DNA from: Protopterus annectens
Taxonomy: Eukaryota; Chordata; Ceratodontiformes; Protopteridae
NCBI RefSeq assembly: GCF_019279795.1
Contig: NC_056735.1
Span: 1,940,763,455-1,940,827,454 of the forward strand
Reading direction: 5' to 3'
Length of the DNA stretch: 64,000 bases
Shown here in pieces: positions 38,346 through 48,445 of the stretch. Under the pieces are notes generated by a model that saw nothing but the letters and a program-made list of their open reading frames with translations, had not been told where the DNA came from and did not search any database. Each line of letters begins with the position of its first letter. Positions within the stretch are counted from its first letter, which is position 1. A program made the position numbers and the translations under genes.

Positions 38346-41300
38346 ATGGCATATATGCACATTTCTCTCACAGTGCCTTGTGTTGTTTGCATAATAAGTG
38401 ATCATCAGACAGCATGAAATACTTCCTACATTATAATAAACTGAACAACTAATATTTGTAAGAGAATTGCATATAAAACTTGAATGAATACAATTCCTAC
38501 ACAAATATCACAATATTGCCGCTGCTGTGACTAGAACTGGATGACTATGTTACCAGAATGTGTTACAAATTACAAATGGATGGCATTATTCAAAAAAAAA
38601 TCTCTAAAAGATGTGTAAGTGCATAAATGAGGCACAGATCCTACAGTACATCACAATAATGTGATTACTGTGTATAACATAACCAGACTGTGGCAGCAGA
38701 CCAGGCAAGCATTACAACTAGTAGCTTCTTAAAAGAACTAGAAGAGCAACAGTACTCAACAAGACAAATTTGAATAACAGCTTTTTTTCTTCCCTATATG
38801 ATGAAAACTGCTGGAATGCCTGAAAGATGCCAAGATCAGTGCAGCTCGTTTATATCAGTTCTGAGGTTTCTACACTTCTCAGCACCTTAAATAAAATACC
38901 GAAATGGACTAATAGTCTGCAGCGAGGATGCAACATATCAAACTTGCTTGTCATGTTTTTAATTTTAATGTAATTTAATTAAATTTTTCACATAAGGGGC
39001 AAAGCCTTCCCTTAACCAATTACTTATATATTACTAAAATTGGAATTAAATACTGGAAAAGACTGTGAGGTTACGGTAAACATTTCACATTACAATTCAA
39101 ATATGACAAATAAATTTCTGTTTTTATCACTTTGTATAAGACTAACGGGTAAATGGAAGTCATTCGCACTCCCACCCACATCCTGTGCATCACAAAAGCA
39201 GTAGTCCTTTCATAATATTTGCCTTAGCAAAATCAACCGGTTTCAACCAATTACAAATAAATGGAAATGTTTGTAGTTTTGCTGGGTGCATATAAAAGAA
39301 TTTATCTTAAATCTGTCCTTCTGTACTGTTTATAATCATGGGAGTATTTATATTTATAGACTGTAAATGCCTTAGGTAATTTTTAATAATTCATAGGAAA
39401 TATTTCTGAAAGTTAGGGCTTTGATGGTCACTAAAGTTGTAATGTAATATAGAACAGTAATATGAGAAATGAAAACTGAAATCCATATAACCTGTGTTTT
39501 CATTTGCAGTAACCTTAGCTAAAAAGTATATAGATGTGATTAGGTTATAAACATTTTTAATTTTTGGTTGCAACTTAGTACATAAAATCTTAATTAGATA
39601 TAGTTGTGCTCTTCTCAGTGGCTTTGAGGAGCATATCTAGCTCGCTGAGCAAAAATGATGCTGTGTAAGCAGCTCTATAGGTTCCTTATACTGAGCATGA
39701 CAGAGGACACATGCTCTGAAGTGGACTTACATGTACAAGCCCATACACTTGCTCACCTATTTAGAAATAAATCATAGAATGCACTGCTTATGTATAGCGT
39801 GTTTTTTTAAACAAGAATATACATTGAATAGCACAGGACCAGCACTACAACTGATTTGTTGTGTCTCAACTGGGTTTCAAAATAGTGGGTTATAAGTTGT
39901 CTTTTCAAGTCTTTTTTCCAATCTAATTATGCTCATTTAGTACATGGACGTTTAGCCCAGGAAATGCAAAGGGATGCATTTTCATCATTATGAAGCAAAT
40001 AAAGATATTTGCTTCATGGCAGTGTTAATGTACAGCATCTTAAAGCTTTCATGCTTATATTTATTTGGCAGGTTATAGAAGTATGTATAATACTTTTCAT
40101 TTTATTCCAACAAGGGCTATGTTTTCTAGGGCCAAATCTTCATTTACAATTCTTTCATGTTATGTTGTTGATCTAGATCTGAACATTACCATGGAATATG
40201 AGCTGCTCGAACAAACTGATACACATAAAGAGGGGTAAGTAGATGTATTTAGGCAAACTGTGGCAGGAATTTGAATGGTAAGATGAATAAATACTTAAAT
40301 TCTCCAGATATTTTTCTCATGACAACATACTCCTTTATTCAGTGGCAGCCTAAATAGTATGTGTAGCTTAATAGACAACATTTTTACCATTTATGTACAA
40401 TTTGTATTGAAAGTCATGGGTGTAGCCAAATAATATAATTTTGTACTCATGTATTCTTATTGCTGCCCCCCCAAACCCACCTGTCAGTTAAAAAGTAGAA
40501 ATATCCCCCAAGTCACTTTACAAATTTTTCATCACTTGCCCAGTAACACCATTATGTAGATATCTTTCCAATCTATGAAACTCGCATTGGAGGCATTGAT
40601 TTAGACATTTGTGGACATAGTATGGCCTAAGAAAATCATGGTTTCTCTAGTAATGTATAGAAAAGTGTACTCAGTACAGAAGAGTAGAATGAGTATTCCT
40701 AGCTACACCCTTCCAAAGAACCTCATACATAGAAACAAACACCTGCGCTAACTGAATAATTAAAAGAAATAATACTACTTAGATAATGTCCATGAAGATA
40801 CAGAAATGTCATGCAAAACTCTGTACAGAAATGTTTTGTAGGTCAGTAATGAATCCCCATTGCTGGAATTATGGGTAAGTGATTTTTCTCTATGCCATCT
40901 TGTGTTCAATGTCTTGCCAAGGAGAAAGAGAATGTGCTTGAGTTGAAATTGAGAAAGTATTTTGTATGTTTTTGATGACTGAAATGTGGAGGATTCCCAC
41001 AGTATTATGGTAGAGTTTACATGTTTCCAGTCTAGTGAATGAGGAACAGTTATCCAGAGGGAGAAACTTTCAGCTCATTGTTCATGTAAAAGGAATCTTT
41101 CTGAAAGACAAACCTGCATACTCTGCTCAGTCCCATACACAGCTCCAACATATTAATAGCAGATATGCAAATGTTGGCAGTGCACAAGCCACACACACAC
41201 ACACACAAAAAGAAAATACTTATGAAAATAGATAGTAACCTCTTTAGTTAGTATGTGTGGTATTTTAAAACTGATACTGATCAATGAGTGTACTATTTAT

Positions 41301-41870
41301 TCATCTGAAAATATCTAAACAATGAAAATAAGAATACTGATATTTTGTCACAATTATTTACAGCAATTAATGCACACAGTTCTATGGCTTACAGTTCAGA
41401 AAATGGAGGAGGTGGTTGAGATAATTATGCAAATCACTTTGAAATAAGGAAGCATAAATTAAGGCAGTATATAAGAAATAGTCTGGTCACTTACTGAATG
41501 ATGAGTTGTTCTTGCTTAAGAAATAGCTCACATTTCAATTATATTTTTCTGACTAATTATGGAGTTCTTTTATTATATTAAGCCTTCAGTGACCATGAAG
41601 AGTATTCAGGATAATCACTGCCTTTAACTGAAATTGTTTTTCCATTTTCTCACCTGAGAATCACCTACTGTTTATCTTTAGATATCATAATGTTGTTTTG
41701 AAACATGTCTTTCCTGAAAACACGTATAAACTTTGCCTGTGGATGCATCTCGGGTTCATAATTGATCAGAAGTAACTTCTATACTTTGCATATTATGTTA
41801 CTCTCAAATAGACAAATATTATATGACTTTTAGGGCAGATACTCTAACACTTTTCTTGAACTTAATTTTG
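38346..41870. other. Unassigned 3.5-kb stretch
   Basis: No gene or element recognised on either strand. Minor items are a C8 run near 40467 and (AC)8 at 41191-41206. The frame at 41035-41235 is open by chance as far as I can tell. Confidence 0.45.
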
Positions 41871-43600
41871 TATAGGTTCACAGGTTCAGAGGGGGTTTCC
41901 AGACTAGCGAACCTAGACCCTTTATAAGCCTAACTATATTAATCCCATGTATCCCCTTTGTCCTTTTTGGGTAGTTCGCAGAACAAATTTATGAACAGAA
42001 CAGTCTGTGATCAACACCAGATACTCAGTCCACGAGAGACATGGGTGCCACTCCAGCAGTTAATTTGTGGTCTCCCATCCAATTATCTTGGTTGCATTTG
42101 AATAGGATCAGTGAGGAGCTCTGTTTTACATGAATAAGAAGTCTATTCCAGAGAAGCAGCAGTCTCTTGGAGGCATATCTGTCACTTCAGCATGTTCTAT
42201 TAATGCCACAAGCTAGGTTGAGATCCATAGAGTGAGTGACTTTTATGCTATTTTACTTGCGGATATGCAGCATTTCCATTAGTGCAGGGTTGGAGATTGC
42301 CCTGTAGGCCAGACACAAGTCACCTCTCAGCAGCCTATAAGATACAGAGTAAAGTGACAGGTCTTTCAGCCTGTCCACATATGTCATGACTTGGAGTCCC
42401 TGTATTTTCTTATTGAGAAATCTCTGGAGGTCTCTGAAGCTACTGCAGGTGTCTAATGAGGTACATACAAAAGGGTGCATTATACTCTATGAGTGGCCTG
42501 ATAAGTGTTGAGTATAGTGGAGGTATAACATCCCCTTACCTGGATGCTATGCCCTTGCTTATAAGGTGGTAAAAGTTAAGACTGCTATCAACCTGTGTTC
42601 CCAAGTCTCACACCACTGGGTTGGAACTCAGGGAGATGCTGTCAAAACTGCAATTTGTAGGGAACTCCATCTTGCCAAAGGGAATAATAATACATTTTTG
42701 CATTAAGTTTTAGACCATGGCTTTGGCACCAATTATTTGTTTGTATTAGCCCTTCTTGCAATATGTTGACATTGTTGGGAGACTCGATTGCTTCCACTTT
42801 GCAATCATCAGTGAACTTGGTGAACCAAGAGCCATCTACTATGGCCTGGACTTCTGAGAAATAGATGACAAACAATAAGGGGCCCAGCACTGATCTCTAT
42901 GGTACTCCACTGGTGACGGGTCTACTCTTGGACGTGGAATCATCAATTTTGAAAGTGTTTTCTATCAGTGAGCCAATTGGTTATCCATCTAGTAATGTAA
43001 GGGTAAATCCCTATCTGGGAGAGTTTCTCAATGATGTCAGGGCTAGGAATTGTGTTGAAAGCCTTGGCAAGGTTGAGATAGGCAGTGTGCACTGTCTTAC
43101 CTTCATCCATGGCTTTGAACCAGTATTTGGAGGTCACCTATGTCCTTCTTGATAAGGTCCATGATAATTCTTTCCATGGCCTTGCAGATGAGGCTGATTA
43201 GACTTATGGGTCTGTAATTCCCACGGTCAGTTCATAGCCCCTCTTTGTGCAGGGGGATTAATGTTGCTGTTCTCCATTCTGCAGGAATATAACCAGTTCA
43301 TAAACTATGATTATAGAAAACACCAAGTGGGTCTACTAAGCTTGTATTAATTTATTTAGTAAACAACCTGGGATATTATTTGGTCACATTGAGGCCATAT
43401 TTTTGGCATTGGCACATGCAGAGATGACCTGTTCTCTACAGATACTAGGCAGAGGGCTGGTGTCAGGTATTCTTTGGGATATGGTAGGTGGGGATAGGGG
43501 TTGAAGTTTGTTCCAAATCTGTCAGCTAGCAGGTTGGCGATAGCTTCCAATTATTTCTGCTAATGGTATTACGGTGTCAGTAGTTCACTGAAAAACTTAG
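41871..43600 (-). mobile_element. CR1 LINE, 5'-truncated and decayed (copy 4)
   Basis: The 3' end on the minus strand has imperfect octamers (AGGTTCACAGGTTCAG at 41873-41888) and the AGACTAGCGAACCTAG block. Moving 5', 42253-42480 encodes RLLRGDLCLAYRAISNPALM and 42642-42890 encodes LGPLLFVIYFSEVQA and WFTKFTDDCKVEA. 42943-43137 encodes AYLNLAKAFNTIPSPDIIEK. The catalytic box is FTDD instead of FADD; both Asp residues remain. Homology stops near 43600 in the linker before the RT, so endonuclease and ORF1 are absent. Several frameshifts make it inactive. Confidence 0.87.
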
Positions 43601-43795
43601 ATGTGTTAGTTCATTCTACTTGAAAATATGGATGATAAATTCTGACACTATTCAGAGCTCCTTTCTTGTGATGTGGTCCATTTCCTCAACTGGTGTTCCT
43701 AAAACATTTTCACCAGTATTATACTGTCTTTTATTTATTTCTTTTTTCATCTGAGACTCATTGTTTTGCCTTCTTGTTTGGTGTCGATGCATGCT

Positions 43796-43920
43796 GCTAT
43801 TATTTATTTAACATTTGTTTACCGGGAAAGTCCAACTTGGAAGGAAGCCAAATTTCAGTGGATACCTGGGGAGAAATGCTCCAGACACGTCTTCGTAGCA
43901 CGTCTTTGTTTTAATTTTTA
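43796..43920 (-). mobile_element. L2-like 3' tail fragment (copy D)
   Basis: TTATTTATTTAAC followed by GTTTACCGGGAAAGTCCAAC and a CTGGGGAGAAA stretch is the complement of the 3' tails at 2200-2265 and 36590-36682, and parallels 3124-3230. Only about 125 bp is present, so it is a severely 5'-truncated insertion. Confidence 0.7.
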
Positions 43921-44729
43921 GTACAACTTTTTACATCTAGGGAACTTCTTCTCATATTTTCATTGTGTTATGGTCAATTAGTTTATCGCACAGTCTCATC
44001 TAAAGGGAAACATTTCTCTCCAGACCCTTTACAATATCACTAGTAAATATGTTGAAGAATGCCAGTTCTGGGAGTAGACCAGTGGCCAGAATGAAATGCA
44101 GACAAATACATGTACTGATTTAAGAGACTAAACCAGTTGTAAAACCTTTTAAGATTTGTTTCCTTTGCTTCTGAGGAAAGATGACTTCAGTATTTGTTAT
44201 ACTGTACAGCAGAAAGCAGAAAATGGAAATTTATTTGGTTGGTGCTACAGTTTTACATCGAAATAGAATATATATTTTTAATTCACCAGCTGGTTCAGTT
44301 TTCATCAAGTTTGCATTTCAGCCTGCTTTCTAATGAATGACTAGCTTAAAGATGAACAATCCCAGATCCAATGCCATTTGGATATCACCAGTAATATCTA
44401 TTCAACTGAGAAGGTTTTATAACTCATTCACTCCAGTGGAGCTCAGGAAATTTGCACTGTAACTTCCAATGAGCAGAGCCTAAACCTTTTGACAGAATCA
44501 AATTATGTCCTCACATTTCAAACAAATGTTCATATCTTGGGGTTATGAAAGAAATATAAATGGCAAACCCATCAGCACAAACTATTTTTATAGTGGTAGT
44601 ATTCTTTAGGTTGCTGGTCTTAAGCTGAATTTTATAAATCACAGTAAACACAGTCCCTGGGATTCAATAAACTCTTTGCAGGGATAGTACTATTCCTGTA
44701 CTGAGTGGTTCATGTACGTGTAGCCACAG
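43921..44729. other. Unassigned spacer
   Basis: No supportable feature on either strand. Confidence 0.45.
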
Positions 44730-45148
44730 TAGTGCACCTTGCATAGTCATGAAGCCGTGCTGCTGTTAAGGCTAAATGGACATGAACTGTGAATGAGTGC
44801 AGGCAGCGTGTTTAAGTAGTGCACGGGCTACAAACACTCTCCCTGCACTCAGAATGGGCTGCACATCAGTTTCAAAATTATTTCAGTGTCCATGGACACT
44901 GAAATAGCTAAGGGAACAAGAAACTATGCAGGGGGGTGGGTGACAGGTTCTGTTGCATACCTCCTGCATTGCAAAAGTGCCGTACATCACTTTGCAAGTG
45001 CTGTCAGTGTCTGTGGACATTGACAGCTAATAAAATAGCTATGTCAGTATCTGTGGACACTAACACAGCCTGTAGATCTTCAAGGAAATGCAGTGGGTGT
45101 GTGACAGGTTCTGTTACACACCTCTTGCTTTGCTAAAGTGTCGTACAG
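44730..45148 (+). repeat. Tandem repeat of about 161 bp with internal palindromes
   Basis: GTGACAGGTTCTGTTGCA with CCTCCTGCATTGC and AGTGCCGTACA at 44940-44986 recurs as GTGACAGGTTCTGTTACA with CCTCTTGCTTTGC and AGTGTCGTACA at 45101-45148. Each unit includes a GTCAGTGTC-TGGACACTGAC palindrome. The copy at 44880-44905 is a perfect 26-bp palindrome centred on CCATGG; the others are imperfect. Confidence 0.8.
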
Positions 45149-45770
45149 CCATAGCCATTAACTGTACAGGTGTCTGCAGAATGCCCAGATGCCCGCCTCA
45201 CATATGTTTCACCTTCCTAGAGCAATAAAGCAGTACAAAGCCATAAATAATGGGAGAACAAAGCCACAAAAATAGGGAAACATCCCAAATGGTGCACAGA
45301 CAAAACTGAAAGTTGATAAAATAAAAGGTTTGCAGTAACACAGACTTCTTGCAGGGTATGAAGATTGAAACAGAAATGTCTGCCATGTAAAAGCACTGTA
45401 CAGCCATAGCTATTAACTGTACAGGTGTCTGCAGAATGCCCAGATACCTGCCTCACACACTTCTCACCATCTTAGAGCAATAATGCAGGAGAAAGCCATA
45501 AACAATGAGGGGACAAAACCACAAAAATAGGTATATGTTAAATATTGTACTGACAAACCTGAAAGCAGGCAGAATAAATGTTTTGAAGTAGGAATGACTT
45601 CCTGCAGGGTATGAAGACAAACAGAAATGTCTGCCATCTGAAAGTGCCGTACAGTCATAGCTGTCAACTCAACAGGTTTATGCAGAATGCCCAGATGCCT
45701 GCCTCACATACCTGTCAACCTCCTAGAGCAAGAAAGCTGTGGATGGCCAGAAATAATATAATATTTTTTT
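45143..45770 (+). repeat. Tandem repeat of about 240-265 bp, 2.5 units
   Basis: Units start near 45143, 45408 and 45649 at GTACAG(C/T)CATAGC. Each proceeds through GTCTGCAGAATGCCCAGAT, CCTGCCTCACA, CTAGAGCAATAA, AAAGCCATAAA and GCAGGGTATGAAG to AGAAATGTCTGCCAT. The third is cut short near 45770. Units are diverged by roughly 15-20% by eye. No coding potential is seen. Confidence 0.85.
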
Positions 45771-45887
45771 TTCCATACTAAGGAATGTTTAAGTGAAGCT
45801 GAATAGGTGTATGCATTATGGCTCTCCACTTAGCATTGCTTAAACACCCCAGAGGAGATAAATAAAAATTTAGAGCTAAAATTCCCA

Positions 45888-46242
45888 AGCTGACATAGTG
45901 TAGTGGTTAGAGTCCCGGTTTTACATGCAGACGTCCACAGTTCGAGTACCAAAAAAGAACTATTTAGTTTTACATGAGAAGGCAGTGTTAAAATCGTTAT
46001 TTTTATCTTAAAGCATGTAGTAATTGATTTTTCTCAACCGGGGTAGTGTAGCTAGTGGAAAATGGAAGTGTGAGTGCATATAACATGTGAAACCGGCCAT
46101 GTATGCACAAATGTTCCATACAGTATAGTCACATCCCTTGCTAATTTAATGAAAGCACACAGAGGGATGTCATATAAAGTAAATCATATACACATTAAAT
46201 GAAGTCATTATTCTGGTAATTTTGAAAAAAAATGAAAAGTGA
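45888..46242 (+). mobile_element. tRNA-derived SINE, left copy
   Basis: The head has an A-box-like TAGTGGTTAGAG at 45901-45912 and a B-box-like GTTCGAGTACC at 45940-45950, spaced as in a tRNA; the anticodon arm GGTTTTACATGCAG resembles a tRNA-Val head. A body of about 290 bp follows and ends in an A-rich run (46226-46238). From 45939 onward this body is repeated at 47445-47747. Confidence 0.75.
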
Positions 46243-47444
46243 CATTCCAGGAACACCAAATGAAGATCACCACGATGTAAAAAATATATCAAGATTTTAT
46301 TATAAATAACAAGCGCTTTCGCATACCGACTGTATGCTTCCTAAGGGATCAAATGCTTATATAGTAAAAATCATCACATAATTTCCCACTCTTTCTTCAT
46401 TCAATTGATTAATTGATCATTTAGTTGACCAATAATTCATTAAACATCAACTTATTTAAACAGCATTAGCTTCAGAACTTGCCTTTTAAAAACTTCTTGC
46501 TAAAACACATATATACCAATGCTTTGGCTCACTTATAAAAAAGAGAATGTATAAGTGCTCAACATAAGTATAAATAAATAAGTACTTAATCAGAATATGG
46601 AACATTCCAAAAACAAAACAAAACAGACAACAAATGCATAAAAGTTAGTACTTATAGAGTACAAAAAATATATATACAAAGACCTGTATAGCAACGTATG
46701 TCTATGTATATAGATGGCACTGAATACACTAAAAATGTGCCATATTTATATAAAGGTATAAATAAATAAATAAATATATACACTAAATATAATGATATAT
46801 GTCATATGAAATATATAAAATATATAATATGAATAAATATATTTATTATATCAAAAATATATATAAATATATACGTATATGAAAAACGTAAAAAATGTAT
46901 AAGTTATACATGTGAGCCAACCATTAAAACATGTTATGATGACCATGATCAACTAAGAATGTAGCTCTTCCAGATCACTAAACATTTTTTCTTTTTTAAA
47001 ATATATATTATTTTAAAGGTGGTATCAAATAAGTCTAAAAATATATTAATATTGACTTAATAGCTTCATGCTAATGTAGTTTATAGAATATTCACAAACA
47101 AAACAAACTGCTGGTATAGAAATACCAGACTTCTTTTATAAAAATAGGAAGGTTAAATTTCTTAGGAAATCAGATGTTGTTTAAACTACCTCGAGGCTAG
47201 TACAGATTTCAAACTAACCATACTATTAAGTCCCGGAGGTATATGTGCTCTAAGTCTCAGGATCCATTCGAGTTCAATGTTCTCTAAATGTACCATGGTA
47301 TCCCCTCCTCTTTTTATTCTTCTAACCACATCTATTACCCGAAAATAGAATTTATGATCATGGTAATCATTTACATGTTTTGCTAAAGCATTGGTCAATA
47401 TTGCTTTCCTGATTTCATACGTGTGGTTATAGATGCGTTTCTTT
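46243..47444 (-). mobile_element. Penelope-like element, 3' part
   Basis: An insert of 1202 bp lies exactly between the two copies of the SINE body. On the minus strand its first 260 nt encode a GIY-YIG endonuclease C-terminus: RIYNHTYEIRKAI, ALAKHVNDYH, KRGGDTMVHLENIELEW and HIPPGLN. GIY-YIG domains fused after an RT are the hallmark of Penelope-like elements; the pattern RGGD followed by E-x-x-W-I and PxGLN fits that family. The remaining 940 bp is AT-rich 3' sequence ending near a GAAGCATACAGTCGG and GCGAAAGCGC segment. The RT is absent, so the copy is 5'-truncated and inactive. Confidence 0.8.
47186..47444 (-). pseudogene. GIY-YIG endonuclease fragment of Penelope-like element
   Basis: About 80 residues remain, ending SMVSLKSVLASR. 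The leading GIY and YIG strands are missing because the insert begins inside the domain; the conserved Glu is within LENIELEWIL. The open frame continues upstream to 47512 only by reading into the neighbouring SINE repeat, which is not part of the protein. In Penelope elements this domain cuts the target for priming. Confidence 0.78.
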
Positions 47445-47747
47445 AGTTCGAGTACCAAAAAAGAACTATTTAGTTTTACATGAGAAGACAGTGTTAAAAT
47501 CGTTATTTTCATCTTAAAGCATGTAGTAAATGATTTTTCTCAACCAGGGTAGTGTAGCTAGTGGAAAATGGAAGTGTGAGTGCATATAACATGTGAAACC
47601 ACCCATGTGTGCACAAATGTTCCATACAGTATAGTCACATCCCTTGCTAATTTAATGAAAGCATATAGAGGGATGTCATATAAAGTAAATCATATACACA
47701 TTAAATGAAGTAATTATTCTGGTAATTTAAAAAAAAATGAAAAGTGA
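47445..47747 (+). repeat. Right copy of SINE body (303-bp direct repeat)
   Basis: It starts at AGTTCGAGTACC, inside the B box, and ends AAAAGTGA, matching 45939-46242 with about a dozen differences by eye (near 4%). The tRNA-like head before the B box is absent on this side. The two copies flank the Penelope-like remnant. Confidence 0.92.
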
Positions 47748-47941
47748 GCAATCGTTAGCAATGCTCAGCTATGCTTAGCAGGTTTAAGTTTAACTCAGCT
47801 TAGCAAATTTGCGCACTGCTTAGTGGAGCTTAACATGTTCAAAATGGTCTAATGGCAGCAAAGGATGGTAATATCACCTTATTTAAATGGCACAGGTGGG
47901 AATACAGTCAGAATCTGTTATAGTTCATCTGTGCAGGTACT

Positions 47942-48400
47942 ATGGCTGGTGTAGGTGAAGGAGTGAGCTTTTGGGTGCAGTGCTGGTGCATTCAGGAGTC
48001 CAGGCTCATGGCTGGATTCCTTGTAGAAAACCATGAGGAGAGACTGCTGTTGGGCCAGTACCAGGGCTCACAATACAAAGCAGAGGCCTGGGACCATCTC
48101 GCACATAATCTCACCAGTGCTTCTGATATCACCCGGACTGGTGAGCAATATGGCACCACTATGCTGACCTGAAGCAGAGGAAGGGGGAGGTCTTGGCCCA
48201 GTGGATCCAAGATGCATGGGCACAGAATGCTCCAGTAGTGAGTACGTATCACTATCAAGTACTTTGTAGTAAATACTAGCCTGATAATGTGATAGACAGG
48301 TATGCATAATGTTTATATTTCTCCCCCACTGCTGCAGCAGAGAGGGTTAGTAATATAGAAACCCATGCTGACAGACTGCTGAGGCTGCACTGACTGGCTG
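47942..48400 (+). pseudogene. Myb/SANT-like gene fragment, two exons
   Basis: 47942-48240 encodes AGFLVENHEERLLLGQYQGS, AEAWDHLAHNLTSASDITRT and, after a stop-frameshift, a part readable as LAQWIQDAWAQN. The pattern of three helices with W, RTGEQ and a following basic helix is that of Myb/SANT-like proteins of Harbinger transposons. A donor-like GTGAGTACG lies at 48238. A pyrimidine tract and CTGCAG acceptor near 48345 open a second exon with RVSNIETHADRLLRLH. That exon ends at a GTGAGTACAA donor near 48400. The RTE LINE is inserted just inside the following intron. Gene identity is inference; introns were read by eye only. Confidence 0.5.
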
Positions 48401-48426
48401 GTGAGTACAAATCTATTTTGCAGTAT

Positions 48427-48445
48427 ATTGTTTAAATAGCTAAAA
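48427..48445 (+). repeat. Left TSD of RTE LINE
   Basis: ATTGTTTAAATAGCTAAAA, an exact 19-bp match to 50863-50881. Confidence 0.95.

Noticed and set aside
45939-47747. LTRs of an LTR retrotransposon
   Set aside because: The 303-bp direct repeats lack TG...CA ends, a primer-binding site and a polypurine tract, and the insert encodes a Penelope-type GIY-YIG fragment in reverse orientation.
47992-48307. Minus-strand frames opposite the Myb/SANT-like exon
   Set aside because: The plus-strand frame carries the family pattern and plausible splice sites; the minus frames do not.
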